Assembly (NCBI GenBank): GCA_002337605.1
Contig: DDGL01000001.1
Coordinates: 1-21,574, forward strand
Length of the DNA: 21,574 bases
DNA from: Flavobacteriaceae bacterium UBA1903
GTDB taxonomy: Bacteria > Bacteroidota > Bacteroidia > Flavobacteriales > Flavobacteriaceae
Reading direction: 5' to 3'
This document shows positions 1-8,421 of the stretch, in pieces. The first letter of the stretch is position 1. Each line of letters begins with the position of its first letter. The translations under genes and the position numbers were made by a program. Below the pieces are notes generated by a model, which did no database searches, was not told where the DNA came from, and was given only the letters and a program-made list of their open reading frames with translations.

Positions 1-44
1 TAAACGTTTGATTAAAGAATAATGTATTAATAGCTTTTAAAGCT

Positions 45-80
45 AAGCCCCTCCTGAGAAATCGGGAGGGGCTTTTTTTT
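45..80 (+). terminator. Rho-independent terminator of an upstream gene
   Basis: A perfect 10-bp stem (45-54 pairing with 65-74) with a 10-nt loop runs straight into an unbroken T tract (73-81). It ends a + strand unit that lies left of the window, whose coding part is not visible. It also insulates the large surface-protein gene that begins at 193, so that gene should have its own promoter. Confidence 0.9.
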
Positions 81-93
81 TAAAAAAAAACCA

Positions 94-111
94 ATACCCA
101 CTATTGGGTAT
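94..111. other. Short perfect inverted repeat in the leader of the surface-protein gene
   Basis: Bases 94-100 (ATACCCA) are the reverse complement of 105-111 (TGGGTAT), separated by four bases. No T tract follows, so it is not a normal terminator. It lies between the upstream terminator and the start codon at 193. It could be an operator or a transcript hairpin; the sequence alone does not decide. I could not place a convincing TAnnTTTG promoter box in 81-192. The best match (130-137, TATTTTTA) is off by one base and has no partner box upstream. Confidence 0.4.
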
Positions 112-192
112 ATTGTTAGTTACAGCTAATATTTTTAATCAAATTCCTTGCATCAGAACAAAACAAACACTTTTTTTGAAAAAAAAAATTCA

Positions 193-3100
193 ATGAAGAA
201 AATTACCCTCTTGGCGTCATTATTATTCTCTATAATGGCTACTTCGCAAATTATTTATGTAGATCAAAACGCCATAGGTCTTAATGACGGTTCTTCATGG
301 GCAGATGCTTTTATAGATCTGCAAGACGCTGTTGACGAAGCAAATTTTGATTCCGCATTAAGTGAGTTATACATAGCCGAAGGAACGTACTTTCCATCTA
401 TTCCTTCTGGAAGGGATGCCACGTTTAATTTAACAGAAGAAATTTTATTGTTTGGAGGCTTTTCGCCTGCTAATGGCGCTATAGATTTGGCTACACGAGA
501 TTTTAGATTGTATGAAACAACTTTAAACGGGGACATTGGAACCATTGATGATTCTTCCGACAATGCATATACGGTAGTAACAATTACTTCGCCAGGGGTT
601 TTTGTTTTAATAGATGGAATACATATCGAGAAAGGGAACGCCAACGAGCTTACTGGAACCGAAAACCAAACTACAGGAGGAGCTATATTCAAAAAAGACG
701 GTTCAGCTACTTTAAGTTTAAGTAACTGTACCTTATCAGAGAATAACTCCTTTGGAAATGGAGGAGCTATCTATGCAGATAATGTAGGAGCTCTACGAGT
801 GAACAATACAATTTTTGACACTAATACTAGTGAACAAGGAAGAGGCGGCGCTGTACATTATAATATGGGCAGCAATTCCAGTTTTTGTGAATTCAGAAAC
901 AACCTTTTTATAAATAATTATGCTCAATTTGGTGGCGGAGCTTTTTTTCTCAGAAATACAAATCCAGGTGTATTTTTAAATGCTCAGTTTTTTAATACTA
1001 CTTTTTCAGGTAATACGGCTACGGCTCCAGGAGATATTGGCTACACAAATAACACTGGCCCCATCACACTAAGAATTGGAAATAGTATTCTTTGGAATAA
1101 TGACGACGATGGAATAGATGATATTTTTCAAGATTTAGGCACTCCCATAACTCAAGAATTCTCGTATTCGCTAATTGAAGGAGTCGATCTTTCAGCAACT
1201 AATGGCCTTGATGGAACCAACCCTGCAAATGACCCGTTATACACCAATCCGGCAGGGAATGACTTTACCCTGCAAAATACGTCACCGGTACTAGATCGGG
1301 GAGCGAATTTTATCACAAATCAAGTAGTAGACCTCAACGGAGCGCAACGTATTCAGGATGGTGATGGTGACGGAACTGACACAATAGATTTTGGCGCCTA
1401 TGAGGTAACAAACCCTATTTGTACACCCTTAGTTGATAATAGAGTTTATGTAGACATAAACGCGACAGGAAACGGGGATGGTAGCAACTGGGCAAACGCA
1501 ATTAACCAATTATACGATGGTATTGCGCTTGCAGAAACATGTAACATCCCTGAAATATGGGTCGCCGAGGGAACCTATTTCCCGAAGATAATTAACCCTG
1601 GTTTACCAAGAATTCATTCTTTTGTGTTTAATGCTTCTGAGCTTACTTTGATAGGTGGCTTCTCCCCTGGCAATGGAGCTGTTGATTTAGCAACAAGAGA
1701 TTTTAGAGCATATCAAACTATCTTAAGTGGTGATATAGGTGTTCCAAATGACAATTCTGATAATGCATACACCGTAATACGGAGTACAGACCTTGAAGAT
1801 TTCTTTACTATGGACGGCTTTTATATAGAAGATGGTAATTCAAATAGCACTACGCAAAATCCTAATAATCTTTATTCAAACGGTGGTGGATGGTTCAACA
1901 ATGTGTTCGCCGAAAGTTCAAATCCGAACTTAAAAAACATTGTATTTAGAAATAACAATGCCAACTTTTATGGGGGTGGTTACTATGGGTATTCTCAAGA
2001 TAATTCCGCAGGTGTACAAGCTATAAATGTAACTTTTCAAAACAATAGCAGTGGACAGAGTGGTGCTGGGTTTTCCATGAGTACAAATGGTATAAGTCAA
2101 ACAGTAACAACTAATTTTACCAATTGTTTATTTGCCGATAATAGCTCAGGCGGAAACGGCGGAGCCTTCTCATTAGCAAATGATCCAGCTCCTGTCACAG
2201 AAATTAATATAATCAATTGCACATTTGCGAACAATACCGCCTCTGGGGATAACAGTGTTATTTTTACATTGCAGGATTTTAATGATGAAGTAAGACTTAA
2301 TATAAATAACTCTATCGTATATTCTGAAGGCACCACAGATGATGTCATCACTCATGTTGTGAACAATCCTAATGGGCTATATATAACTAATTTCGAATAC
2401 TCCTTAATAAGAAATATTGATCTTACTGCTGTAAACGGCCTGGACGGTACCGACCCTGCAAATACGCCTTTATACACAAACCCATCAAATGGTGATTACA
2501 CCTTGCAACTAGGATCGCCTGCTATAGACGTGGGAGATAACAGTATCGTGACCCAAACCGAAGATCTGGCTGGAATGGAGCGCCAGCAGGACGGTGACGG
2601 AAACGGAACGACAACAGTAGATTTAGGAGCCTATGAAGCTGAAGGTTGTGTTGTTACTATTACTTGTCCCTTGGACCAAGCAGCAGATGCAGATGCCAAT
2701 TGTGAATTTATACTACCAGATTATTCAGGATTAGCAACGGCAACCAACACCTGTGGAACACTTTCGATAACACAACTACCCATTGCAGGAACCGTTGTAA
2801 ATGCCGGAACAACTACTATTACACTAATTGCCAGCGACGGAATGATTTCTGAAAGCTGTACGTTCGATCTTTTAGTGAACGATGTAACACCTCCTGTCCT
2901 AACCTGTCCCGGCGATCAGTTTGAGAGCTTCAATGAATTTTGTGAATATATCCTTACAGATTATACCACAATGGCTACAGCAGCAGATGCCTGTGACCCT
3001 AACATAACCCTTACACAATCACCTCCAGCGGGATCCGTAGTATTCAATTCAACAATTATTACGATAACGGCAACAGACGCCGATTTAAACAGTGGAAGTT

Positions 3101-6066
3101 GCTCCTTTGAACTATTCCTTGACGACACCACACCTCCGGAAATTGCCTGTCCTACAGACAAGAATGAATCCCTTGACGGAAATTGTGAATTTATTCTGCC
3201 AGATTACACAGGCCTGGCATCTGTATTTGATAGTTGTGATCCTTTTCCAAATGTAACACAGGATCCTGCTCCAGGGACTATTGTTTCTGTTACCACGAGT
3301 ATTATTTTGACAGCAACAGATGCAAACCTAAATGAAGCAGTTTGCTCTTTTGATGTAATCCTTGCAGATACCATTGCCCCCACCATCACCTGCCCTGGTG
3401 ACCAAACTGAATCGCTGGATGCTAACTGTGAGTTTGTTCTTCCGGATTATACCGGACTGGCAACTGTAATGGACGTATGTGACCCGAACCCAACAATAAC
3501 GCAAACTCCAGTAGCAGGAACTATAATTTCTAACACAACCACCATTACGTTAGTAGTTACAGATGCTAGTTCCAATAGCAATAGCTGTACATTCGATGTA
3601 ATCCCAGAAGACACTACACCCCCCACAATTACCTGCCCGGGGGATCAAAATGAAACTTTTGATGCCAATTGTGAGTTTATACTCCCGGATTATACAGTTT
3701 TGGCCACAGTAAATGATACATGTGATGCAAATCCGTTACTTACGCAATCACCCGCACCAGGCACTGTGATTACTACCACTACAATAGTCACCATAACAGC
3801 AACCGATGTTTCTTTGAATACAAACGATTGTACCTTCAGCGTTATTCCAGAAGATACTACTGCTCCAACAATTTCTTGTCCAGGAGATCAAAATGAATCG
3901 TTGGATATGAATTGCGAATTCATCATACCAGATTACACTGGTCTTGTTATTGTGACAGATGGTTGTGACCCTAACCCTTTACTAACTCAGTCGCCTATTG
4001 CGGGAACTATCATATCAGCAACCACAACTATCACAATTTTTGCTGAAGATGCAACCGGAAACACCAATAGCTGTGTATTTGATGTGTTTTTAGAAGATAC
4101 CACAGCACCCACTATCACCTGCCCTGGTGACCAAAATGAATCTGTAGATGCTACCTGCCAATTTGTGCTTCCAGACTATACAGGACTGGCCTTGGTAACA
4201 GATAGCTGTGACCCTGCTCCTGTAGTTTCACAAAACCCTCCAGCGGGAACTATTATTACAGGCGCAACCATAGTAACTTTACTAGCTACCGATGCAAGTA
4301 CAAACTCAAACAGTTGTACTTTCAATGTAATTCCAGAAGATACTACCGCACCTACACTCACATGCCCAAGTGATCAAAATGGATCATTAGATGGAACCTG
4401 TGAATTTATACTACCAGATTATACAGCTTTTGCGTCAGTAACAGACACCTGTGACCCAAACCCTAGTTTGACGCAAACACCAGCACCAGGAACGATAGTT
4501 TCAGCAACCACAGTCATAACACTAGTAGCCATGGATGCTAATGGAAATTCAGATAACTGTAGTTTTAATGTAATTCTTAATGATACGATTCCTCCTACCC
4601 TGTCTTGCCCAGCAGATCAAATTGAAAGTGTAGGAGCAGGGTGTATGTTTACGATACCAGATTATACCGGATTAGCTACGGCGACCGATAACTGTGGAAC
4701 AGTAACACTTACCCAGAATCCAAGCCCAGGTACGATAGTTGGGACGGGTATCACGATCATAACTTTGGACGCAAGTGATGGTAGTAATACAACTTCTTGT
4801 ACATTTATGCTCACTGTTGAAGACACCACCCCGCCCCTGGTGGTCTGTCAAGATATCACCGTTCAATTAGATAGTGCGGGACTAGCAACCATTACATCAA
4901 ACGATGTTGATAATGGTAGTACCGATAACTGCGGAATTACCTCTTTATCTTTAGACCAAGAGAATTTTGATTGCTCTAATGTTGGGGTGAACACGATTAC
5001 CCTTACAGCAACCGATGCTGCTGGAAACAGCACTACATGTACCAGCATAATTACTGTTGAAGACACGGTTGCTCCTACTGTAAGTTGCCAAGATATCACT
5101 GTTCAATTAGATGCCAACGGGATGGTATTTATTACACCCGCACAGGTAGATAATGGCAGTATTGATGCCTGCGGAATTCAAAGTCTAACCCTGAATACCA
5201 CTGTTTTTGACTGTAGTAATTTAGGACAAAATACCGTAACACTTACAGCAACCGATGTACATGGGAATAGTACCAGTTGCACTTCTATTGTGACGGTTGA
5301 AACTACAAACGGCACCCCCGTAGCGATTTGCCAAAATATAACAATACCATTACAAGCAGATGGAACGGCTACTATTACACCAGCTGACATAGACGGTGGC
5401 TCTACTGGTTCGAGTTGTGCCAATGGATTTTCTATAGATATAGATAATTTTGATTGTACAGATATAGGTACACCCGTTCAAGTAACACTTACGGTGGACA
5501 ACGGAAATGGAAGTACAGATAGTTGTATCGCTCTGATACATGTAGTAGACAGCCTGGATCCTAGTATTACCTGTCCTGAAGATCAAATAATACCAGGGGA
5601 AAAAACTCCTTATGTATTACCAGATTACGTAGCTCTTGGTGAAGTATTTGCGGAAGACAACTGTCTGGATATTACAAATATTGTACAGAATCCTCCGGCA
5701 GGTACCCTATTGGATATTGGCGCATACAACATTAATTTTACAGCGACAGACCCTTCTGATAACGAAGCAAGTTGCTCCTTCAGGCTTACCATAGAAACTT
5801 TGCTTGAAATTCCAGCCCAGAAAAGTTTAACAAGTATTACTGTGTTCCCTAACCCTGCCAATGATTTTATAAACATAACAAACCCCAATAATATTGAACT
5901 GGAAACCGTTCAGCTATACGATATAACGGGGCGGTTAGTTAAAACGCTTTCTTTAGATACTACCGTACAACACCATTTGGATATTTCAGAAATTGCCAGT
6001 GCTACCTATTTTATGATAATTACTGCTAAAAATGGTGAGATCATGAAACAGATTGTAAAGGAATAA
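193..6066 (+). CDS. Giant secreted beta-helix/HYR-repeat surface protein, T9SS type A cargo
   Basis: A 1957-residue secreted protein of unknown ligand. Residues 1-19 form a signal peptide. Two homologous modules follow (about 20-405 and 416-815), each opening with a YVDxNA...GDGSxWAxA pattern and closing with DxxGxxRxxDGDGxGTxTxDxGAYE. This is the choice-of-anchor Q/right-handed beta-helix class. Nine HYR repeats of about 81 residues occupy about 822-1548, three HYR-related CQDITVQLD-type repeats 1549-1790, and one more HYR-like repeat 1791-1870. About 1880-1957 is a T9SS type A sorting domain (VFPNPANDF, YDITGRLV, terminal KQIVKE). Each of the nine HYR repeats carries four Cys. I start at the ATG at 193 and not the in-frame TTG at 148, because the signal peptide begins exactly there behind an A-rich leader. 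The likely role is adhesion or cell-surface interaction; that is inference from the family. Confidence 0.93.
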   Translation: MKKITLLASLLFSIMATSQIIYVDQNAIGLNDGSSWADAFIDLQDAVDEANFDSALSELYIAEGTYFPSIPSGRDATFNLTEEILLFGGFSPANGAIDLATRDFRLYETTLNGDIGTIDDSSDNAYTVVTITSPGVFVLIDGIHIEKGNANELTGTENQTTGGAIFKKDGSATLSLSNCTLSENNSFGNGGAIYADNVGALRVNNTIFDTNTSEQGRGGAVHYNMGSNSSFCEFRNNLFINNYAQFGGGAFFLRNTNPGVFLNAQFFNTTFSGNTATAPGDIGYTNNTGPITLRIGNSILWNNDDDGIDDIFQDLGTPITQEFSYSLIEGVDLSATNGLDGTNPANDPLYTNPAGNDFTLQNTSPVLDRGANFITNQVVDLNGAQRIQDGDGDGTDTIDFGAYEVTNPICTPLVDNRVYVDINATGNGDGSNWANAINQLYDGIALAETCNIPEIWVAEGTYFPKIINPGLPRIHSFVFNASELTLIGGFSPGNGAVDLATRDFRAYQTILSGDIGVPNDNSDNAYTVIRSTDLEDFFTMDGFYIEDGNSNSTTQNPNNLYSNGGGWFNNVFAESSNPNLKNIVFRNNNANFYGGGYYGYSQDNSAGVQAINVTFQNNSSGQSGAGFSMSTNGISQTVTTNFTNCLFADNSSGGNGGAFSLANDPAPVTEINIINCTFANNTASGDNSVIFTLQDFNDEVRLNINNSIVYSEGTTDDVITHVVNNPNGLYITNFEYSLIRNIDLTAVNGLDGTDPANTPLYTNPSNGDYTLQLGSPAIDVGDNSIVTQTEDLAGMERQQDGDGNGTTTVDLGAYEAEGCVVTITCPLDQAADADANCEFILPDYSGLATATNTCGTLSITQLPIAGTVVNAGTTTITLIASDGMISESCTFDLLVNDVTPPVLTCPGDQFESFNEFCEYILTDYTTMATAADACDPNITLTQSPPAGSVVFNSTIITITATDADLNSGSCSFELFLDDTTPPEIACPTDKNESLDGNCEFILPDYTGLASVFDSCDPFPNVTQDPAPGTIVSVTTSIILTATDANLNEAVCSFDVILADTIAPTITCPGDQTESLDANCEFVLPDYTGLATVMDVCDPNPTITQTPVAGTIISNTTTITLVVTDASSNSNSCTFDVIPEDTTPPTITCPGDQNETFDANCEFILPDYTVLATVNDTCDANPLLTQSPAPGTVITTTTIVTITATDVSLNTNDCTFSVIPEDTTAPTISCPGDQNESLDMNCEFIIPDYTGLVIVTDGCDPNPLLTQSPIAGTIISATTTITIFAEDATGNTNSCVFDVFLEDTTAPTITCPGDQNESVDATCQFVLPDYTGLALVTDSCDPAPVVSQNPPAGTIITGATIVTLLATDASTNSNSCTFNVIPEDTTAPTLTCPSDQNGSLDGTCEFILPDYTAFASVTDTCDPNPSLTQTPAPGTIVSATTVITLVAMDANGNSDNCSFNVILNDTIPPTLSCPADQIESVGAGCMFTIPDYTGLATATDNCGTVTLTQNPSPGTIVGTGITIITLDASDGSNTTSCTFMLTVEDTTPPLVVCQDITVQLDSAGLATITSNDVDNGSTDNCGITSLSLDQENFDCSNVGVNTITLTATDAAGNSTTCTSIITVEDTVAPTVSCQDITVQLDANGMVFITPAQVDNGSIDACGIQSLTLNTTVFDCSNLGQNTVTLTATDVHGNSTSCTSIVTVETTNGTPVAICQNITIPLQADGTATITPADIDGGSTGSSCANGFSIDIDNFDCTDIGTPVQVTLTVDNGNGSTDSCIALIHVVDSLDPSITCPEDQIIPGEKTPYVLPDYVALGEVFAEDNCLDITNIVQNPPAGTLLDIGAYNINFTATDPSDNEASCSFRLTIETLLEIPAQKSLTSITVFPNPANDFINITNPNNIELETVQLYDITGRLVKTLSLDTTVQHHLDISEIASATYFMIITAKNGEIMKQIVKE
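2656..4836 (+). repeat. Nine tandem HYR-domain repeats (about 242 bp each)
   Basis: Nine consecutive units each run from a TCPxDQ motif through CEFxLPDYTGLA, a CDPxP or CGT core, a QxPxPGT turn and a final SCTFxVxxEDTTPP linker. Spacing averages 242 bp (2181 bp for nine units). Units 4 and 7 share an exact 22-bp block (3385-3406 and 4114-4135), while other units differ more at the DNA level, suggesting recombination among units. Three HYR-related units with a CQDITVQLDxxG opening follow at 4837-5562, and a last HYR-like unit, lacking the second Cys, at 5563-5802. Confidence 0.9.
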
Positions 6067-6093
6067 ACATCAACTCCATCAATAACTTTCAAA

Positions 6094-6126
6094 ACCCCTT
6101 CAACTATTGATGGGGTCTTTTTTTTT
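6094..6126 (+). terminator. Rho-independent terminator after the HYR surface protein
   Basis: A 10-bp stem with one T-T mismatch (6094-6103 against 6107-6116) and a 3-nt loop is followed by a nearly pure T tract (6118-6126). It ends transcription of the large surface-protein gene 28 bp after its stop codon. Confidence 0.88.
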
Positions 6127-6143
6127 ATCCCTACTTTTACATT

Positions 6144-6332
6144 ATGAAAAAAATTGCTTTTTTACTTTTACTTATGATTGCTTTTACTTCCTGCAGAGAG
6201 CAAAAAAAAGAAGAAAAAATGATGCCTGTTGAAGCAGATGGCGGTATTGGCGATGGAGCTCCACCGCTGGACTCTTTGGTAAAGGCTCAAAAAGATTCAT
6301 CGCAACTTCAACAAAAAAACAATTCTCTATAA
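6144..6332 (+). CDS. Small putative lipoprotein (62 aa)
   Basis: A 62-residue protein with a lysine-led hydrophobic signal and a lipobox ending FTSC, so Cys17 is the predicted lipidation site. The mature part is about 46 residues, charged at first (REQKKEEK) and then rich in Gly, Pro, Ser and Gln, with no recognisable fold. Its stop codon overlaps the next start by one base (TAATG), so it is translationally coupled to the DoxX-like gene and heads a four-gene unit (6144-7584). The function is not known; it may be an accessory to the membrane protein that follows. The signal and coupling make it a real gene despite its size. Confidence 0.75.
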   Translation: MKKIAFLLLLMIAFTSCREQKKEEKMMPVEADGGIGDGAPPLDSLVKAQKDSSQLQQKNNSL

Positions 6333-6682
6333 TGTTACCATGGCATCAATACCTACTTGGAGTACTGTTTATAGCAGCTGGAGCATTTCATTTTCAGAAA
6401 CCTAAAATATATAAACGTATCATTCCTCCCTATTTGCCTTCACCAAGTACCCTGGTGGTGGTAAGTGGGATTTCTGAAATGATCGCAGGATTTTTGCTCC
6501 TAAATCCAGAGACACAAACTATAGGCGCATGGGGTATTATTGCAATGTTAGTGGCTTTTATCCCAGTTCATATTTATATGCTTCAAAATGAGAAAGCAGC
6601 CATGAAACTTCCGAAATGGGTACTCATCCTTCGACTTCCATTGCAATTTGCATTGATGTACTGGGCTTATTTATATACATAG
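6332..6682 (+). CDS. DoxX-family integral membrane protein
   Basis: A 116-residue, very hydrophobic protein of the DoxX/DoxX-like class with four predicted membrane helices, at about residues 5-22, 43-60, 65-85 and 95-115. The opening (LGVLFIAAGAFHF...P) and the central SGxxEMxxGxxLL segment match the family pattern. DoxX-like proteins are small membrane proteins associated in some systems with redox or oxidative-stress complexes, but no enzymatic activity can be assigned here. It overlaps the upstream lipoprotein by one base and ends one base before the alkB-like gene, so all are probably on one transcript. Confidence 0.8.
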   Translation: MLPWHQYLLGVLFIAAGAFHFQKPKIYKRIIPPYLPSPSTLVVVSGISEMIAGFLLLNPETQTIGAWGIIAMLVAFIPVHIYMLQNEKAAMKLPKWVLILRLPLQFALMYWAYLYT

Positions 6683-6683
6683 A

Positions 6684-7295
6684 ATGGATTTGTTCTCTTC
6701 GTCGGAATTTCAAAAAGATCAGCACCTACAGCTTCCAAATGCTGACATATCGTACTTTCCGGATTTTCTTTCTACAGAACAAGCCAAGCACTACTTTACA
6801 ATTTTTCACGAAGAAACAGCCTGGCAACAGGATGACATAAAAATCTTTGGTAAAACATACAAGCAACCAAGATTAACTGCACTCTACGGAGAAAAAGGGA
6901 AGAGCTATACCTACTCAAATATTACCATGCATCCTAAGCCATTTACAGTGCCCTTGCTTGAAATTAAAAACCGGATTGAACAAGCATGTGACGCTACCTT
7001 CAACGTTGTGCTTCTCAATCTATATAGGGATGGAAATGATAGTAATGGCTGGCATAGTGATGACGAAAAAGAATTAGGAAATAACCCAGTAATAGCTTCT
7101 GTGAGCCTGGGGGCGAAAAGAAAATTTCAGCTTAGAAATAAAAAGGATAAAACAATACGTCGTACGATTGAATTAACTCCTGGAAGCTTAGTACTCATGA
7201 AAGGAGAAACGCAGCATTTCTGGCAGCACCAGATACCAAAAACTAAAAAAAATGTAAGCTCACGAATAAATCTTACTTTTAGAAAAATTAACTAA
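6684..7295 (+). CDS. AlkB-like alpha-ketoglutarate-dependent dioxygenase
   Basis: A 203-residue Fe(II)/2-oxoglutarate dioxygenase of the AlkB superfamily, which removes alkyl lesions such as 1-methyladenine and 3-methylcytosine from nucleic acids by oxidative demethylation. The iron triad is visible: His124 and Asp126 in the NGWHSDDE motif and His182 in FWQHQIPK. Arg194 and Arg200 of the SRINLTFR motif bind 2-oxoglutarate. The NLYRDGxDxxGWHSD context resembles the ALKBH2/3-like branch more than E. coli AlkB. The length is usual for that branch. It is the third gene of the 6144-7584 unit, one base after the DoxX gene and 7 bp before the TIGR03643 gene. The exact substrate cannot be read from the sequence, so no gene symbol is given. 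Confidence 0.93.
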   Translation: MDLFSSSEFQKDQHLQLPNADISYFPDFLSTEQAKHYFTIFHEETAWQQDDIKIFGKTYKQPRLTALYGEKGKSYTYSNITMHPKPFTVPLLEIKNRIEQACDATFNVVLLNLYRDGNDSNGWHSDDEKELGNNPVIASVSLGAKRKFQLRNKKDKTIRRTIELTPGSLVLMKGETQHFWQHQIPKTKKNVSSRINLTFRKIN

Positions 7296-7302
7296 AATAT
7301 CT

Positions 7303-7584
7303 ATGGACAGAAATTTTACCGAAAGAGAATTAGATAGAATTATTGAAATGGCCTGGGAGGATCGAACGCCTTTTGAAGCCATTACATTTCAGTTTGAACT
7401 ATCTGAACAGGAAGTTATTGAAATAATGCGTCGCGAGATGAAACCTTCCAGCTTTAGAATGTGGAGAAAACGGGTGCAAGGCAGAAGCACCAAACACGCA
7501 AAACTAAGAGATCCTGAAATGGACCGATTTAAGTCCAGCCGTCAAAAACAGATCACACACAATAAAATTTCAAAACGAAATTAA
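7303..7584 (+). CDS. TIGR03643/DUF2805 family protein
   Basis: A 93-residue protein matching the TIGR03643 (DUF2805) pattern: an acidic start with ExDRIIEMAWEDRTPFEAI, a helix-turn-helix-like middle (LSEQEVIEIMRREM), then SSFRMWRKRVQGRxTKH and a basic tail. As I recall the family, it is widespread in marine bacteria and has no established biochemical function; its Trp and Met residues are unusually conserved. The basic C-terminal half and the helical repeat suggest nucleic-acid binding, but that is inference. It is last in the unit with the AlkB-like gene. Its stop codon (7582-7584) directly abuts the stop of the convergent nuclease gene. Confidence 0.85.
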   Translation: MDRNFTERELDRIIEMAWEDRTPFEAITFQFELSEQEVIEIMRREMKPSSFRMWRKRVQGRSTKHAKLRDPEMDRFKSSRQKQITHNKISKRN

Positions 7585-8364
7585 TTACCCAAAAATATCA
7601 TTCAGTAACACAGCCAGGCGAATTCCTCCTTTTTGAAGCTGTTTACGAACTATGTTAACATAATCGTACATATAGCGATACCCTAGCTTACCTCCAATTT
7701 CGGTAGTTGCGTAGACCGCTTTGCACAAATCACGACTCTCGTTCATCCAGTCTTGTACCGTTCCTTTTTGAAGCGCTTTTAGCTGAAATTTTGAAAGTTT
7801 ATCTGCATTAGCAGCGAGTTCGGTGTAAGACATTTCGTAACTATCCAGCATTTTAGAATCCCAAACGGTGTGCAAATTAGTTCCCTCATTAAACCAGCGT
7901 ACCTGAAAGTCGTTTCCTCCTTTATCTGCTGCTAAACCAATATGCAAAGGCTGGTGCAGATCCCCCATAAAATGTACCAGCATTTTTAAATGGAAGATTT
8001 TTTCATCTTGAGTGGACGTTTCATTTTTTAGAACTGCAATACAAGTAGTAATCGCTACATACAAATCGCCTTTTTCACTTTTCTCAGAAGCTTCATACGA
8101 ACTATCAAAAGGAAAATTCACATAATGCCAGGGTCCGTATTTTCGATAGGCACTGTCACTTTTAATATCGTCACCATAGTTTGAAACCAAAGCTAAGGAC
8201 GCTCCGTTCAACAATTTATCAATAGCTCGTTTTGCCTTTTTTGAGAGGTACTGTTCTGCTATTTCACCTGTAGCTCTATGGCCTGTTTTTCCCCAATCTT
8301 CAGACGCTACAACTAACTGAACACTTAGAAATAGAAATAAAATAGTAGGTATAAAACGTATCAT
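7585..8364 (-). CDS. Secreted S1/P1-type nuclease
   Basis: A 259-residue zinc-dependent nuclease of the S1/P1 family, which cleaves single-stranded DNA and RNA and can release 3'-phosphate from nucleotides. After a signal peptide (about 1-20) the nine ligands of the three-zinc site are all present with P1-like spacing: Trp24 and His29 (WGKTGH), Asp65, His80 (GPWHYVNFP), His131, Asp135 and His141 (HFMGDLHQPLH), and His165 and Asp169 (HTVWD). It should act in the periplasm or outside the cell, probably scavenging nucleotides or phosphate. I start at the ATG at 8364 and not the upstream in-frame GTG at 8400, because a TATCTTTG promoter box (8382-8389) lies between them. The gene is monocistronic and divergent from the SPFH operon. 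Confidence 0.93.
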   Translation of the reverse strand: MIRFIPTILFLFLSVQLVVASEDWGKTGHRATGEIAEQYLSKKAKRAIDKLLNGASLALVSNYGDDIKSDSAYRKYGPWHYVNFPFDSSYEASEKSEKGDLYVAITTCIAVLKNETSTQDEKIFHLKMLVHFMGDLHQPLHIGLAADKGGNDFQVRWFNEGTNLHTVWDSKMLDSYEMSYTELAANADKLSKFQLKALQKGTVQDWMNESRDLCKAVYATTEIGGKLGYRYMYDYVNIVRKQLQKGGIRLAVLLNDIFG

Positions 8365-8381
8365 ATATGCTGAGTTTATGA

Positions 8382-8389
8382 CAAAGATA
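8382..8389 (-). promoter_or_regulatory. -7 box of the S1/P1 nuclease promoter
   Basis: On the minus strand this reads TATCTTTG, an exact match to the Bacteroidota TAnnTTTG box, 17 bp before the ATG at 8364. No clear TTTG -33 partner is seen at the expected distance. It rules out translation from the GTG at 8400, which would lie upstream of the transcript. Confidence 0.6.
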
Positions 8390-8421
8390 CTATTCCTCAC
8401 TTGAAGGCATTGTTAAATTAA

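Noticed and set aside
148..192. TTG at 148 as the start of the large surface protein
   Set aside because: It would put 15 polar residues before a clear signal peptide that begins at the ATG at 193.
264..692. Minus-strand open frame opposite the beta-helix module
   Set aside because: It lies wholly within the surface-protein gene and has no protein-family pattern or promoter.
2656..4836. Regular repeats as a CRISPR array or minisatellite
   Set aside because: The repeats are about 242 bp, stay in frame and encode HYR domains; there is no repeat-spacer pattern.
6132..6139. TACTTTTA as a promoter box of the 6144 gene
   Set aside because: It ends only 4 bp before the start codon, leaving no room for a leader, and has no -33 partner.
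6616..6840. Plus-strand open frame across the DoxX-AlkB junction
   Set aside because: It is out of frame with both real genes and its product matches nothing recognisable.
8365..8400. GTG at 8400 as the start of the S1/P1 nuclease
   Set aside because: A TATCTTTG promoter box lies between it and the ATG at 8364, and the signal peptide begins at 8364.
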